From Ecdyonurus torrentis (lineage: Eukaryota; Arthropoda; Insecta; Ephemeroptera; Heptageniidae), in NCBI GenBank assembly GCA_949318235.1, contig CASGGR010000022.1, positions 776,690-840,689 on the forward strand: a DNA stretch of 64,000 nucleotides, given 5' to 3'. The translations under genes were made by a program, and so were the position numbers. The notes under the pieces were generated by a model, which searched no databases, was not told the DNA's origin, and saw nothing but the letters and a program-made list of their open reading frames with translations. Below, piece by piece: positions 10,107-24,098 of the stretch (position 1 is its first letter; every line of letters begins with the position of its first letter).

Positions 10107-13100
10107 ATGAAACAAAATTTCTATTTCAAGAACCAAATGTTATTGAATGATAAAAATCATAATTTTTACACGATTAAAACTAGTTTTAATGATTTCTAAA
10201 AAACTAAGAATGCTACAGACATCAAATTTAACTCAAAACATTGCTTTTTCAATTCTCTACAAAAAAGAAGTCTTAAACTTTTTTGCTCCGACGCATACTT
10301 TTTGGGTTATTGACAATTTTAGTTTTCACTTATCATGTAGCCGAACCAAGTCATGAAACAAAGTTTCTATTTCAAAAACCAAATGTTATTGAATGGTAAA
10401 AATCATAATTTTTACACGATTAAAACTAGTTTTGATGATTTCTCAAAAACTAAGAATGCTACAGACATCAAACTTAACTCAAAGCATAGCTTTTTTAAAT
10501 CTCTACAAAAAAGATGTCTTGAACTTTTTTGCCCCGACGCATACTTTTTGGGTTATTGACAATTTTAGTTTTTACTCATCATGTAGCCAAATAAAGTAAT
10601 GAAACAAAGTTTCTATTTCAAGAACCAAATGTTATTGAATGATGAAAATCATACTTTTTACACGATTAAAACCAGTTTTGATGATTTCTCAAAAACTAAG
10701 AATGCTACAGACATCAAGCTTAACTCAAAGCATAGCTTTTTTAAATCTCTACAAAAAAGATGTCTTGAACTTTTTTGCCCCGACGCATACTTTTTGGGTT
10801 ATTGACAATTTTAATTTTCACTCATCATGTAGCCAAACCAAGTCATGAAACAAAATTTCTATTTCAAGAACCAAATGTTATTGAATGATAAAAATCATAA
10901 TTTTTACACGATTAAAACTAGTTTTAATGATTTCTAAAAAACTAAGAATGCTACAGACATCAAATTTAACTCAAAACATTGCTTTTTCAATTCTCTACAA
11001 AAAAGAAGTCTTAAACTTTTTTGCTCCGACGCATACTTTTTGGGTTATTGACAATTTTAGTTTTCACTTATCATGTAGCCGAACCAAGTCATGAAACAAA
11101 GTTTCTATTTCAAAAACCAAATGTTATTGAATGGTAAAAATCATAATTTTTACACGATTAAAACTAGTTTTGATGATTTCTCAAAAACTAAGAATGCTAC
11201 AGACATCAAACTTAACTCAAAGCATAGCTTTTTTAAATCTCTACAAAAAAGATGTCTTGAACTTTTTTGCCCCGACGCATACTTTTTGGGTTATTGACAA
11301 TTTTAGTTTTTACTCATCATGTAGCCAAATAAAGTAATGAAACAAAGTTTCTATTTCAAGAACCAAATGTTATTGAATGATGAAAATCATACTTTTTACA
11401 CGATTAAAACCAGTTTTGATGATTTCTCAAAAACTAAGAATGCTACAGACATCAAGCTTAACTCAAAGCATAGCTTTTTTAAATCTCTACAAAAAAGATG
11501 TCTTGAACTTTTTTGCCCCGACGCATACTTTTTGGGTTATTGACAATTTTAATTTTCACTCATCATGTAGCCAAACCTAATCATGAAACAAAATTTCTAT
11601 TTCAAGAACCAAATGTTATTGAATGATAAAAATCATAATTTTTACACGATTAAAACTAGTTTTAATGATTTCTAAAAAACTAAGAATGCTACAGACATCA
11701 AATTTAACTCAAAACATAGCTTTTAATTCTCTACAAAAAATATGTCTTGAACTTTTTTGCCCCGACGCATACTTTTTGGGTTATTGATAATTTTAGTTTT
11801 CACTCATCAAGTAGCCAAACCAAGTCATGAAACAAAGTTTCTATTTCAAGAACCAAATGTTATTGAAAGATAAAAATCATACTTTTTACACGATTAAAAC
11901 CAGTTTTGATGATTTCTCAAAAACTAAGAATGCTACAGACTTCAAATTCAATTCAAAACATAGCTTTTTCTATTCTCTACAAAAATGATGTCTTGAACTT
12001 TTTTGCTCCGACGCATGCTTTTTGGGTTATTGACAATTTTAATTTTCACTCATCATGTAGCCAAACCAAGTCATGATACAAAGTTTCTATTTCAAGAACC
12101 AAATGTTATTGAATGATAAAAATCATTATTTTTACACGATTAAAACTAGTTTTAATGATTTCTAAAAAACTAAGAACGCTACTGACATCAAATTTAACTC
12201 AAAGCATAGCTTTTTCAAATCTCTACAAAAAAGATGTCTTGAACTTTTTTGCCCCGACGCATACTTTTTGGTTTATTGACAATTTTAATTTTTACTCATC
12301 ATGTAGCCAAATAAAGTCATGAAACAAAGTTTCTATTTCAAGAACCAAATGTTATTGAATGATAAAAATCATACTTTTTACACGATTAAAACTAGTTTTG
12401 ATGATTTCTCAAAACTAAGAATGCTACAGACTTCAAATTTAACTCAAAGCATAGCTTTTTCAATTCTCTACAAAAAAGATGTTTTGAACTTTTTTGCCCC
12501 AACGCATACTTTTTGGGTTATTGAAAATTTTAGTTTTCACTCATCATGTAGCCAAACCAAGTCATGAAACAAAGTTTCTATTTCAAGAACCAAATGTTAT
12601 TGAATGATGAAAATCATACTTTTTACACGATTAAAACTAGTTTTGATGATTTCTCAAAAACTAAGAATGCTACAGACATCAAGCTTAACTCAAAGCATAG
12701 CTTTTTTAAATTCTCTACAAAATGACGTCTTGAACGTTTTTGCTCCGACGCATACTTTTTGGGTTATTGACAATTTTAGTTTTTACTCATCATGTAGCCA
12801 AATAAAGTAATGAAACAAAGTTTCTATTTCAAGAACCAAATGTTATTGAACGATAAAAATCATACTTTTTACACGATTAAAATTAGTTTTGATGATTTCT
12901 CAAAAACTAAGAATGCTACAGACACCAAATTAACCTCAAAACATAGCTTTTTCAATTTTCTACAAAAAAGATGTCTTGAACTTTTTGCCCGACGCATACT
13001 TTTTGGGTTATTGACAATTTTAGTTTTTACTCATCATGTAGCCAAATAAAGTCATGAAACAAAGTTTCTATTTCAAGAACCAAATGTTATTGAATGATAA

Positions 13101-13448
13101 AAATCATACTTTTTACACGATTAAAACTAGTTTTGATGATTTCTCAAAAACTAAGAATGCTACAGACATCAAGCTTAACTCAAAGCATAGCTTTTTTAAA
13201 TCTCTAAAAAAAGATGTCTTGAACTTTTTTGCCCCGACGCATACTTTTTGGGTTATTGACAATTTTAGTTTTTACTCATCATGTAGCCAAATAAAGTAAT
13301 GAAACAAAGTTTCTATTTCAAGAACCAAATGTTATTGAATGATAAAAATCATACTTTTTACACGATTAAAACTTGTTTTGATGATTTCTCAAAAACTAAG
13401 AATGCTACAGACTTCAAATTCAATTCAAAACATAGTTTTTTAAATTCT
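10010..13448 (+). repeat. 14-monomer duplication, copy 2
   Basis: This is the tandem copy of 6,571-10,009. Rare variants are shared, including CATGATAC at about 12,074 and CCTAATC at about 11,577. One private indel is visible: CTCTAAAAAAAGATG at about 13,204, where copy 1 at about 9,765 reads CTCTACAAAAAAGATG. After about 13,455 the sequence follows the AAAATGACGTC subtype and diverges from copy 1. Confidence 0.87.
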
Positions 13449-13789
13449 CTACAAAATGACGTCTTGAACGTTTTTGCTCCGACGCATACTTTTTGGGTTA
13501 TTGACAATTTTAGTTTTTACTCATCATGTAGCCAAATAAAGTAATGAAACAAAGTTTCTATTTCAAGAACCAAATGTTATTGAACGATAAAAATCATACT
13601 TTTTACACGATTAAAATTAGTTTTGATGATTTCTCAAAAACTAAGAATGCTACAGACATCAAATTTAACTCAAAGCATAGCTTTTTCAATTCTCTATAAA
13701 AAAGATGTCTTGAACTTTTTTGCCCCGACGCATACTTTTTGGTTTATTGACAATTTTAATTTTTACTCATCATGTAGCCAAACCGAGTC
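13449..13789 (+). repeat. Family A monomers between duplication blocks
   Basis: This short stretch carries ordinary A monomers, including the one at 13,545 with GAACGATAAAAATCAT and a private change giving CTCTATAAAAAAGATG at about 13,693. It ends in CCGAGTCATG rather than CCAAGTCATG at about 13,784. I assign it to neither neighbouring higher-order repeat. Confidence 0.7.
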
Positions 13790-15506
13790 ATGAAACAAAG
13801 TTTCTATTTCAAGAACCAAATGTTATTGAATGATGAAAATCATACTTTTTACACGATTAAAACTTGTTTTGATGATTTCTCAAAAACTAAGAATGCTACA
13901 GACTTCAAATTCAATTCAAAACATAGTTTTTTAAATTCTCTACAAAAAGATGTCTTGAACGTTTTTGCTCCGTCGCATACTTTTTGGGTTATTGACAATT
14001 TTAATTTCCACTCATCATGTAGCCAAACCAAGTCATGAAACAAAATTTCTATTTCAAGAACCAAATGTTATTGAATGATAAAAATCATAATTTTTACACG
14101 ATTAAAACTAGTTTTAATGATTTCTAAAAAACTAAGAATGCTACAGACATCAAATTTAACTCAAAACATAGCTTTTAATTCTCTACAAAAAATATGTCTT
14201 GAACTTTTTTGCCCCGACGCATACTTTTTGGGTTATTGATAATTTTAGTTTTCACTCATCAAGTAGCCAAACCAAGTCATGAAACAAAGTTTCTATTTCA
14301 AGAACCAAATGTTATTGAATGATAAAAATCATACTTTTTACACGATTAAAACCAGTTTTGATGATTTCTCAAAAACTAAGAATGCTACAGACTTCAAATT
14401 CAATTCAAAACATAGCTTTTTCAATTCTCTACAAAAATGATGTCTTGAACTTTTTTGCTCCGACGCATGCTTTTTGGGTTATTGACAATTTTAGTTTTCA
14501 CTCATCTTGTAGCCAAACCAAGTCATGAAACAATGTTTCTATTTCAAAAACCAAATGTTATTGAATGATAAAAATCATACTTTTTACACAATTAAAACTT
14601 GTTTTGATGATTTCTCAAAAACTAAGAATGCTAGAGACTTCAAATTCAATTCAAAACATAGTTTTTTAAATTCTCTACAAAAAGATGTCTTGAACTTTTT
14701 TGCTCCGACGCATACTTTTTGGGTTATTGACAATTTTAATTTTCACTCATCATGTAGCCAAACCAAGTCATGAAACAAAGTTTCTATTTCAAGAACCAAA
14801 TGTTATTGAATGATAAAAATCATTATTTTTACACGATTAAAACTAGTTTTAATGATTTCTAAAAAACTAAGAACGCTACTGACATCAAATTTAACTCAAA
14901 GCATAGCTTTTTCAAATGTCTACAAAAAAGATGTCTTGAACTTTTTTGCCCCGACGCATACTTTTTGGTTTATTGACAATTTTAATTTTTACTCATCATG
15001 TAGCCAAATAAAGTCATGAAACAAAGTTTCTATTTCAAGAACCAAATGTTATTGAATGATAAAAATCATACTTTTTACACGATTAAAACTAGTTTTGATG
15101 ATTTCTCAAAACTAAGAATGCTACAGACTTCAAATTTAACTCAAAGCATAGCTTTTTCAATTCTCTACAAAAAAGATGTTTTGAACTTTTTTGCTCCAAC
15201 GCATACTTTTTGGGTTATTGAAAATTTTAGTTTCCACTCATCATGTAGCCAAACCAAGTCATGAAACAAAGTTTCTATTTCAAGAACCAAATGTTATTGA
15301 ATGATGAAAATCATACTTTTTACACGATTAAAACTAGTTTTGATGATTTCTCAAAAACTAAGAATGCTACATACATCAAGCTTAACTCAAAGCATAGCTT
15401 TTTTAAATCTCTACAAAAAAGATGTCTTGAACTTTTTTGCCCCGACGCATACTTTTTGGGTTATTGACAATTTTAGTTTTTACTCATCATGTAGCCAAAT
15501 AAAGTA
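13790..15506 (+). repeat. 7-monomer duplication, copy 1
   Basis: Seven monomers (13,790, 14,034, 14,279, 14,525, 14,770, 15,016, 15,261) recur at +1,717 bp. Copy-specific changes include CCGTCGCAT at about 13,970 (copy 2 CCGACGCAT), CAATGTTTC at 14,531 (copy 2 CAAAGTTTC) and CAAATGTCTAC at about 14,912 (copy 2 CAAATCTCTAC). Both copies share the CpG-type change ACACAATT (14,586 and 16,303). Confidence 0.87.
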
Positions 15507-17223
15507 ATGAAACAAAGTTTCTATTTCAAGAACCAAATGTTATTGAATGATGAAAATCATACTTTTTACACGATTAAAACTTGTTTTGATGATTTCTCAA
15601 AAACTAAGAATGCTACAGACTTCAAATTCAATTCAAAACATAGTTTTTTAAATTCTCTACAAAAAGATGTCTTGAACGTTTTTGCTCCGACGCATACTTT
15701 TTGGGTTATTGACAATTTTAATTTCCACTCATCATGTAGCCAAACCAAGTCATGAAACAAAATTTCTATTTCAAGAACCAAATGTTATTGAATGATAAAA
15801 ATCATAATTTTTACACGATTAAAACTAGTTTTAATGATTTCTAAAAAACTAAGAATGCTACAGACATCAAATTTAACTCAAAACATAGCTTTTAATTCTC
15901 TACAAAAAATATGTCTTGAACTTTTTTGCCCCGACGCATACTTTTTGGGTTATTGATAATTTTAGTTTTCACTCATCAAGTAGCCAAACCAAGTCATGAA
16001 ACAAAGTTTCTATTTCAAGAACCAAATGTTATTGAATGATAAAAATCATACTTTTTACACGATTAAAACCAGTTTTGATGATTTCTCAAAAACTAAGAAT
16101 GCTACAGACTTCAAATTCAATTCAAAACATAGCTTTTTCAATTCTCTACAAAAATGATGTCTTGAACTTTTTTGCTCCGACGCATGCTTTTTGGGTTATT
16201 GACAATTTTAGTTTTCACTCATCTTGTAGCCAAACCAAGTCATGAAACAAAGTTTCTATTTCAAAAACCAAATGTTATTGAATGATAAAAATCATACTTT
16301 TTACACAATTAAAACTTGTTTTGATGATTTCTCAAAAACTAAGAATGCTAGAGACTTCAAATTCAATTCAAAACATAGTTTTTTAAATTCTCTACAAAAA
16401 GATGTCTTGAACTTTTTTGCTCCGACGCATACTTTTTGGGTTATTGACAATTTTAATTTTCACTCATCATGTAGCCAAACCAAGTCATGAAACAAAGTTT
16501 CTATTTCAAGAACCAAATGTTATTGAATGATAAAAATCATTATTTTTACACGATTAAAACTAGTTTTAATGATTTCTAAAAAACTAAGAACGCTACTGAC
16601 ATCAAATTTAACTCAAAGCATAGCTTTTTCAAATCTCTACAAAAAAGATGTCTTGAACTTTTTTGCCCCGACGCATACTTTTTGGTTTATTGACAATTTT
16701 AATTTTTACTCATCATGTAGCCAAATAAAGTCATGAAACAAAGTTTCTATTTCAAGAACCAAATGTTATTGAATGATAAAAATCATACTTTTTACACGAT
16801 TAAAACTAGTTTTGATGATTTCTCAAAACTAAGAATGCTACAGACTTCAAATTTAACTCAAAGCATAGCTTTTTCAATTCTCTACAAAAAAGATGTTTTG
16901 AACTTTTTTGCTCCAACGCATACTTTTTGGGTTATTGAAAATTTTAGTTTCCACTCATCATGTAGCCAAACCAAGTCATGAAACAAAGTTTCTATTTCAA
17001 GAACCAAATGTTATTGAATGATGAAAATCATACTTTTTACACGATTAAAACTAGTTTTGATGATTTCTCAAAAACTAAGAATGCTATATACATCAAGCTT
17101 AACTCAAAGCATAGCTTTTTTAAATCTCTACAAAAAAGATGTCTTGAACTTTTTTGCCCCGACGCATACTTTTTGGGTTATTGACAATTTTAGTTTTTAC
17201 TCATCATGTAGCCAAATAAAGTA
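15507..17223 (+). repeat. 7-monomer duplication, copy 2
   Basis: This is the second copy of the 1,717-bp unit. The last monomer differs by CTATATACATC (16,978) against CTACATACATC (15,261), one further substitution in this copy. It overlaps the start of the 8-monomer repeat at 16,733, so the two duplication events share monomers. Confidence 0.87.
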
Positions 17224-18696
17224 ATGAAACAAAGTTTCTATTTCAAGAACCAAATGTTATTGAATGATAAAAATCATACTTTTTACACGATTAAAACTTG
17301 TTTTGATAATTTCTCAAAAACTAAGAATGCTACAGACTTTAAATTCAATTCAAAACATAGTTTTTTAAATTCTCTACAAAATGACGTCTTGAACGTTTTT
17401 GCTCCGACGCATACTTTTTGGGTTATTGACAATTTTAGTTTTTACTCATCATGTAGCCAAATAAAGTAATGAAACAAAGTTTCTATTTCAAGAACCAAAT
17501 GTTATTGAACGATAAAAATCATACTTTTTACACGATTAAAATTAGTTTTGATGATTTCTCAAAAACTAAGAATGCTACAGACATCAAATTTAACTCAAAG
17601 CATAGCTTTTTCAATTCTCTACAAAAAAGATGTCTTGAACTTTTTTGCCCCGACGCATACTTTTTGGTTTATTGACAATTTTAGTTTTTACTCATCATGT
17701 AGCCAAACCAAGTCATGAAACAAAGTTTCTATTTCAAGAACCAAATGTTATTGAATGATAAAAATCATACTTTTTACACGAAAAAAACCAGTTTTGATGA
17801 TTTCTCAAAAACTAAGAATGCTACAGACTTCAAATTCAATTCAAAACATAGCTTTTTCAATTCTCTACAAAAATGATGTCTTGAACTTTTTTGCTCCGAC
17901 GCATGCTTTTTGGGTTATTGACAATTTTAGTTTTCACTCATCTTGTAGCCAAACCAAGTCATGAAACAAAGTTTCTATTTCAAAAACCAAATGTTATTGA
18001 ATGATAAAAATCATACTTTTTACACGATTAAAACTTGTTTTGATGATTTCTCAAAAACTAAGAATGCTAGAGACTTCAAATTCAATTCAAAACATAGTTT
18101 TTTAAATTCTCTACAAAAAGATGTCTTGAACTTTTTTGCTCCGACGCATACTTTTTGGGTTATTGACAATTTTAATTTTCACTCATCATGTAGCCAAACC
18201 AAGTCATGAAACAAAGTTTCTATTTCAAGAACCAAATGTTATTGAATGATAAAAATCATTATTTTTACACGATTAAAACTAGTTTTAATGATTTCTCAAA
18301 ACTAAGAATGCTACAGACTTCAAATTTAACTCAAAGCATAGCTTTTTCAATTCTCTACAAAAAAGATGTTTTGAACTTTTTTGCCCCAACGCATACTTTT
18401 TGGGTTATTGAAAATTTTAGTGTTCACTCATCATGTAGCCAAACCAAGTCATGAAACAAAGTTTCTATTTCAAGAACCAAATGTTATTGAATGATGAAAA
18501 TCATACTTTTTACACGATTAAAACCAGTTTTGATGATTTCTCCAAAACTAGGAATGCTACAGACATCAAGCTTAACTCAAAGCATAGCTTTTTTAAATCT
18601 CTACAAAAAAGATGTCTTGAACTTTTTTGCCCCGACGCATACTTTTTGGTTTATTGACAATTTTAATTTTTACTCATCATGTAGCCAAATAAAGTC
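16733..18696 (+). repeat. 8-monomer duplication, copy 1
   Basis: Eight monomers recur at +1,964 bp. Diagnostic shared variants are CTATATACATC, TTTTGATAATTTC, ACACGAAAAAAACC and TTTTAGTGTTCAC. The final monomer ends TTTTTGGTTTATTG here and TTTTTGGGTTATTG in copy 2, so the match stops within that monomer. Confidence 0.88.
18206..18450 (+). repeat. Chimeric monomer (also at 20,170)
   Basis: The 5' half has CATTATTTTTACACG and TTTTAATGATTTC, typical of the subtype with CTAAAAAACTAAGAACGC. The 3' half has CTCAAAACTAAGAATGC, CCCCAACGC and TAGTGTTCAC of another subtype. The switch lies at about 18,293-18,300. Compared with the 11-monomer unit, this joins the second to the seventh subtype and removes the monomers between them. 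The copy at 20,170 is part of the 8-monomer duplication. Confidence 0.78.
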
Positions 18697-20660
18697 ATGA
18701 AACAAAGTTTCTATTTCAAGAACCAAATGTTATTGAATGATAAAAATCATACTTTTTACACGATTAAAACTAGTTTTGATGATTTCTCAAAACTAAGAAT
18801 GCTACAGACTTCAAATTTAACTCAAAGCATAGCTTTTTCAATTCTCTACAAAAAAGATGTTTTGAACTTTTTTGCTCCAACGCATACTTTTTGGGTTATT
18901 GAAAATTTTAGTTTCCACTCATCATGTAGCCAAACCAAGTCATGAAACAAAGTTTCTATTTCAAGAACCAAATGTTATTGAATGATGAAAATCATACTTT
19001 TTACACGATTAAAACTAGTTTTGATGATTTCTCAAAAACTAAGAATGCTATATACATCAAGCTTAACTCAAAGCATAGCTTTTTTAAATCTCTACAAAAA
19101 AGATGTCTTGAACTTTTTTGCCCCGACGCATACTTTTTGGGTTATTGACAATTTTAGTTTTTACTCATCATGTAGCCAAATAAAGTAATGAAACAAAGTT
19201 TCTATTTCAAGAACCAAATGTTATTGAATGATAAAAATCATACTTTTTACACGATTAAAACTTGTTTTGATAATTTCTCAAAAACTAAGAATGCTACAGA
19301 CTTTAAATTCAATTCAAAACATAGTTTTTTAAATTCTCTACAAAATGACGTCTTGAACGTTTTTGCTCCGACGCATACTTTTTGGGTTATTGACAATTTT
19401 AGTTTTTACTCATCATGTAGCCAAATAAAGTAATGAAACAAAGTTTCTATTTCAAGAACCAAATGTTATTGAACGATAAAAATCATACTTTTTACACGAT
19501 TAAAATTAGTTTTGATGATTTCTCAAAAACTAAGAATGCTACAGACATCAAATTTAACTCAAAGCATAGCTTTTTCAATTCTCTACAAAAAAGATGTCTT
19601 GAACTTTTTTGCCCCGACGCATACTTTTTGGTTTATTGACAATTTTAGTTTTTACTCATCATGTAGCCAAACCAAGTCATGAAACAAAGTTTCTATTTCA
19701 AGAACCAAATGTTATTGAATGATAAAAATCATACTTTTTACACGAAAAAAACCAGTTTTGATGATTTCTCAAAAACTAAGAATGCTACAGACTTCAAATT
19801 CAATTCAAAACATAGCTTTTTCAATTCTCTACAAAAATGATGTCTTGAACTTTTTTGCTCCGACGCATGCTTTTTGGGTTATTGACAATTTTAGTTTTCA
19901 CTCATCTTGTAGCCAAACCAAGTCATGAAACAAAGTTTCTATTTCAAAAACCAAATGTTATTGAATGATAAAAATCATACTTTTTACACGATTAAAACTT
20001 GTTTTGATGATTTCTCAAAAACTAAGAATGCTAGAGACTTCAAATTCAATTCAAAACATAGTTTTTTAAATTCTCTACAAAAAGATGTCTTGAACTTTTT
20101 TGCTCCGACGCATACTTTTTGGGTTATTGACAATTTTAATTTTCACTCATCATGTAGCCAAACCAAGTCATGAAACAAAGTTTCTATTTCAAGAACCAAA
20201 TGTTATTGAATGATAAAAATCATTATTTTTACACGATTAAAACTAGTTTTAATGATTTCTCAAAACTAAGAATGCTACAGACTTCAAATTTAACTCAAAG
20301 CATAGCTTTTTCAATTCTCTACAAAAAAGATGTTTTGAACTTTTTTGCCCCAACGCATACTTTTTGGGTTATTGAAAATTTTAGTGTTCACTCATCATGT
20401 AGCCAAACCAAGTCATGAAACAAAGTTTCTATTTCAAGAACCAAATGTTATTGAATGATGAAAATCATACTTTTTACACGATTAAAACCAGTTTTGATGA
20501 TTTCTCCAAAACTAGGAATGCTACAGACATCAAGCTTAACTCAAAGCATAGCTTTTTTAAATCTCTACAAAAAAGATGTCTTGAACTTTTTTGCCCCGAC
20601 GCATACTTTTTGGGTTATTGACAATTTTAGTTTTTAATCATCATGTAGCCAAATAAAGTA
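18697..20660 (+). repeat. 8-monomer duplication, copy 2
   Basis: This is the second copy of 16,733-18,696, sharing all the private variants listed there. Its last monomers (20,415, 20,661) lead into the subtype order of the 11-monomer repeat downstream, so this block and the following one come from a common set of monomers. Confidence 0.88.
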
Positions 20661-21396
20661 ATGAAACAAAGTTTCTATTTCAAGAACCAAATGTTATTGA
20701 ATGATGAAAAACATACTTTTTACACGATTAAAACCAGTTTTGATGATTTCTCAAAAACTAAGAATGCTACAGACATCAAGCTTAACTCAAAGCATAGCTT
20801 TTTTAAATCTCTACAAAAAAGATGTCTTGAACTTTTTTGCCCCGACGCATACTTTTTGGGTTATTGACAATTTTAATTTTCACTCATCATGTAGCCAAAC
20901 CAAGTCATGAAACAAAATTTCTATTTCAAGAACCAAATGTTATTGAATGATAAAAATCATAATTTTTACACGATTAAAACTAGTTTTAATGATTTCTAAA
21001 AAACTAAGAATGCTACAGACATCAAATTTAACTCAAAACATAGCTTTTAATTCTCTACAAAAAATATGTCTTGAACTTTTTTGCCCCGACGCATACTTTT
21101 TGGGTTATTGATAATTTTAGTTTTCACTCATCAAGTAGCCAAACCAAGTCATGAAACAAAGTTTCTATTTCAAGAACCAAATGTTATTGAAAGATAAAAA
21201 TCATACTTTTTACACGATTAAAACCAGTTTTGATGATTTCTCAAAAACTAAGAATGCTACAGACTTCAAATTCAATTCAAAACATAGCTTTTTCTATTCT
21301 CTACAAAAATGATGTCTTGAACTTTTTTGCTCCGACGCATGCTTTTTGGGTTATTGACAATTTTAGTTTTCACTCATCTTGTAGCCAAACCAAGTC
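20661..21396 (+). repeat. Family A monomers leading into the 11-monomer repeat
   Basis: Three monomers (20,661, 20,907, 21,152) have the subtypes that occupy places 9-11 of the 11-monomer repeat downstream. The middle one keeps the older form with TTTTAATGATTTCTAAAAAAC and CTTTTAATTCTC, like 285, 8,144 and 14,034. In the downstream units that place is taken by a CTCAAAAACTAAG form. Confidence 0.7.
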
Positions 21397-24098
21397 ATTA
21401 AACAAAGTTTCTATTTCAAAAACAAAATGTTATTGAATGATAAAAATCATACTTTTTACACGATTAAAACTTGTTTTGATGATTTCTCAAAAACTAAGAA
21501 TGCTAGAGACTTCAAATTCAATTCAAAACATAGTTTTTTAAATTCTCTACAAAAAGATGTCTTGAACTTTTTTGCTCCGATGCATACTTTTTGGGTTATT
21601 GACAATTTTAATTTTCACTCATCATGTAGCCAAACCAAGTCATGAAACAAAGTTTCTATTTCAAGAACCAAATGTTATTGAATGATAAAAATCATTATTT
21701 TTACACGATTAAAACTAGTTTTAATGATTTCTAAAAAACTAAGAACGCTACTGACATCAAATTTAACTCAAAGCATAGCTTTTTCAAATCTCTACAAAAA
21801 AGATGTCTTGAACTTTTTTGCCCCGACGCATACTTTTTGGTTTATTGACAATTTTAATTTTTACTCATCATGTAGCCAAATAAAGTCATGAAACAAAGTT
21901 TCTATTTCAAGAACCAAATGTTATTGAATGATAAAAATCATACTTTTTACACGATTAAAACTAGTTTTGATGATTTCTCAAAACTAAGAATGCTACAGAC
22001 TTCAAATTTAACTCAAAGCATAGCTTTTTCAATTCTCTACAAAAAAGATGTTTTGAACTTTTTTGCCCCAACGCATACTTTTTGGGTTATTGAAAATTTT
22101 AGTTTTCACTCATCATGTAGCCAAACCAAGTCATGAAACAAAGTTTCTATTTCAAGAACCAAATGTTATTGAATGATAAAAATCATACTTTTTACACGAT
22201 TAAAACCAGTTTTGATGATTTCTCAAAAACTAAGAATGCTACAGACTTCAAATTCAATTCAAAACATAGCTTTTTCAATTCTCTACAAAAATGATGTCTT
22301 GAACTTTTTTGCTCCGACGCATGCTTTTTGGGTTATTGACAATTTTAGTTTTCACTCATCTTGTAGCCAAACCAAGTCATGAAACAAAGTTTCTATTTCA
22401 AAAACCAAATGTTATTGAATGATAAAAATCATACTTTTTACACGATTAAAACTTGTTTTGATGATTTCTCAAAAACTAAGAATGCTAGAGACTTCAAATT
22501 CAATTCAAAACATAGTTTTTTAAATTCTCTACAAAAAGATGTCTTGAACTTTTTTGCTCCGACGCATACTTTTTGGGTTATTGACAATTTTAATTTTCAC
22601 TCATCATGTAGCCAAAGCAAGTCATGAAACAAAGTTTCTATTTCAAGAACCAAATGTTATTGAATGATAAAAATCATTATTTTTACACGATTAAAACTAG
22701 TTTTAATGATTTCTAAAAAACTAAGAACGCTACTGACATCAAATTTAACTCAAAGCATAGCTTTTTCAAATCTCTACAAAAAAGATGTCTTGAACTTTTT
22801 TGCCCCGACGCATACTTTTTGGTTTATTGACAATTTTAATTTTTACTTATCATGTAGCCAAATAAAGTCATGAAACAAAGTTTCTATTTCAAGAACCAAA
22901 TGTTATTGAATGATAAAAATCATACTTTTTACACGATTAAAACTAGTTTTGATGATTTCTCAAAACTAAGAATGCTACAGACTTCAAATTTAACTCAAAG
23001 CATAGCTTTTTCAATTCTCTACAAAAAAGATGTTTTGAACTTTTTTGCCCCAACGCATACTTTTTGGGTTATTGAAAATTTTAGTGTTCACTCATCATGT
23101 AGCCAAACCAAGTCATGAAACAAAGTTTCTATTTCAAGAACCAAATGTTATTGAATGATGAAAATCATACTTTTTACACGATTAAAACCAGTTTTGATGA
23201 TTTCTCCAAAACTATGAATGCTACAGACATCAAACTTAACTCAAAGCATAGCTTTTTTAAATCTCTACAAAAAAGATGTCTTGAACTTTTTTGCCCCGAC
23301 GCATACTTTTTGGGTTATTGACAATTTTAGTTTTTACTCATCATGTAGCCAAATAAAGTAATGAAACAAAGTTTCTATTTCAAGAACCAAATGTTATTGA
23401 ATGATGAAAAACATACTTTTTACACGATTAAAACCAGTTTTGATGATTTCTCAAAAACTAAGAATGCTACAGACATCAAGCTTAACTCAAAGCATAGCTT
23501 TTTTAAATCTCTACAAAAAAGATGTCTTGAACTTTTTTGCCCCGAAGCATACTTTTTGGGTTATTGACAATTTTAATTTTCACTCATCATGTAGCCAAAC
23601 CAAGTCATGAAACAAAATTTCTATTTCAAGAACCAAATGTTATTGAATGATAAAAATCATACTTTTTACACGATTAAAACTAGTTTTAATGATTTCTCAA
23701 AAACTAAGAATGCTACAGACTTCAAATTCAATTCAAAACATAGCTTTTTCTATTCTCTACAAAAATGATGTCTTGAACTTTTTTGCCCCGACGCATACTT
23801 TTTGGGTTATTGATAATTTTAGTTTTCACTCATCAAGTAGCCAAACCAAGTCATGAAACAAAGTTTCTATTTCAAGAACCAAATGTTATTGAAAGATAAA
23901 AATCATACTTTTTACACGATTAAAACCAGTTTTGATGATTTCTCAAAAACTAAGAATGCTACAGACATCAAATTCAATTCAAAACATAGCTTTTTCTATT
24001 CTCTACAAAAATGATGTCTTGAACTTTTTTGCTCCGACGCATGCTTTTTGGGTTATTGACAATTTTAGTTTTCACTCATCTTGTAGCCAAACCAAGTC
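21397..24098 (+). repeat. 11-monomer higher-order repeat, unit 1
   Basis: Eleven monomers of total length about 2,702 bp recur at 24,099. The unit starts with a monomer in which ATG is changed to ATT (CATTAAAC at 21,397). In order the subtypes are marked by CTAGAGACTTC, GCTACTGACATC, CTCAAAACTA, an AAAATGATG monomer, then the first three again with small changes, then CCAAAACTATGAATG, GATGAAAAACAT, CTATTCTCTAC and GAAAGATAAAAATCAT. Subtypes 1-3 and 5-7 are versions of each other, so a 4-monomer repeat is nested inside the 11-monomer one. Confidence 0.85.

Noticed and set aside
40..14038. Many 66-83 codon open reading frames on the + strand
   Set aside because: They repeat with the monomer, occur in two overlapping frames, lose their start in family B, are broken by indels and in-frame stops in several subtypes, and resemble no protein I know. 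They are treated as a by-product of the repeat.
13849..14064. A 71-codon reading frame on the minus strand (also at 15,566-15,781)
   Set aside because: It lies within satellite monomers and is open only in two copies that are duplicates of each other. Nothing suggests expression.
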